This document shows positions 15,177-15,504 of a stretch of 15,504 nucleotides of DNA, one piece after another (within the stretch, counting starts at the first letter, position 1; each line of letters starts with the position of its first letter). A program made the position numbers and the translations under genes. The DNA comes from an uncultured Bacteroidales bacterium (GTDB lineage Bacteria > Bacteroidota > Bacteroidia > Bacteroidales > Bacteroidaceae): NCBI GenBank assembly GCA_937876995.1, contig CALEFD010000058.1, positions 1 through 15,504 on the forward strand, given 5' to 3'. The notes under the pieces are model-generated. The model did no database searches, was not told where the DNA came from, and saw nothing but the letters and a program-made list of their open reading frames with translations.

Positions 15177-15228
15177 TTTTTGCTATAAAGAAATTATCTC
15201 AGTCAATAAATCTTCAAGTTCTATTTTG

Positions 15229-15243
15229 CTCGCCAATGGCGAG
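15229..15243 (-). terminator. Candidate hairpin after the Fic gene
   Basis: CTCGCC (15229-15234) and GGCGAG (15238-15243) are perfect inverted repeats around AAT, eight bases past the Fic stop codon at 15251. On the minus strand the hairpin is followed by CAAAATAGAA, not a real U-tract, so termination strength is doubtful. Confidence 0.4.
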
Positions 15244-15250
15244 TAAATTA

Positions 15251-15504
15251 TTACTCCTCCTGCTCGTAGTAGTACGAGTAGTCGATACCCTTCATAAAGG
15301 TTTCACGGTCGTTGATTTTGTCGGTCAAAGCAGACTGCAAAAGTCGCTTGATATCCGACGAGTCAGCAACGCTCTTTTGCATCGCATTCAAGTAGTCGTT
15401 CTTGTCAATCTTGCTCCAATCAACGCATTTCTGCAACTGCTTTTTGAGAATCAAATCGAGCCAAATACGAGTCGCACGACCATTGCCCTCACGGAACGGG
15501 TGAG
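15251..15504 (-). CDS. Fic-domain protein, C-terminal part (5' part beyond the window)
   Basis: The minus-strand frame enters from the right edge and stops at 15251, giving 84 codons. It starts with the Fic catalytic signature HPFREGNGRATR (HxFx[D/E]GNGRxxR), which holds the catalytic histidine and the ATP-phosphate-binding loop. Helical residues follow, ending GIDYSYYYEQEE, a tail common in Fic proteins of this type. Fic enzymes usually transfer AMP from ATP to a hydroxyl side chain of a target protein and can act as toxins or regulators. The catalytic loop appears intact, so the protein could be active. No inhibitory helix can be judged because the N-terminus is missing, and no separate antitoxin gene is visible downstream. 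Confidence 0.88.
   Translation of the reverse strand, partial: HPFREGNGRATRIWLDLILKKQLQKCVDWSKIDKNDYLNAMQKSVADSSDIKRLLQSALTDKINDRETFMKGIDYSYYYEQEE

Overview
The window looks like a chromosomal segment from a member of the Bacteroidales (Bacteroides, Phocaeicola, Prevotella or a close relative). Support comes from the AT-rich composition, -7 boxes of the TAnnTTTG type ahead of several genes, a lipoprotein with FN3-like repeats and a FISUMP-type C-terminal domain, a six-bladed beta-propeller exported protein, and a Bacteroides-style inositol-3-phosphate synthase. No rRNA, tRNA, CRISPR array or intact transposase was seen.

Left part (1-3111): two minus-strand exported proteins. One is a beta-propeller-like protein running off the left edge. 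The other is a FISUMP lipoprotein, with a hairpin between the two. A 449-base gene-free gap follows. It holds the lipoprotein promoter, a 28-bp sequence repeated exactly once with a 32-bp period, and the terminator of the next gene.

Centre (3112-10883, all minus strand): a solo inositol-3-phosphate synthase, then a tight four-gene sugar operon. In transcription order the operon is aldo/keto reductase, COG3618-type lactonase, zinc dehydrogenase and FucP-type permease. The set matches the L-galactose pathway I recall from Bacteroides vulgatus (L-galactose to L-galactono-lactone to L-galactonate to D-tagaturonate). Upstream of the operon lies an exported S9 (dipeptidyl-peptidase-IV-like) peptidase. 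D-tagaturonate would have to be processed by uronate-pathway enzymes encoded elsewhere.

Right of centre (11090-12753, plus strand): divergent from the peptidase is a two-gene operon of a short-chain dehydrogenase and an exported SGNH/sialate-O-acetylesterase-like esterase, closed by a very strong rho-independent terminator. A cation diffusion facilitator converges on that terminator.

Right end (13657-15504): an accessory patch. It has an intact RhuM-family gene, a 41-codon remnant of a second RhuM gene (almost all differences silent), the C-terminal scrap of an AlbA_2/RecG-like (COG2865) protein running into the RhuM start, and the C-terminal part of a Fic-domain protein cut by the window edge. 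The mix of remnants and hairpins suggests repeated gene turnover at this spot. I found no clearly new multi-gene system. The parts most worth checking are the L-galactose operon with its neighbouring MIPS, the RhuM remnant, and the helically phased tandem repeat.
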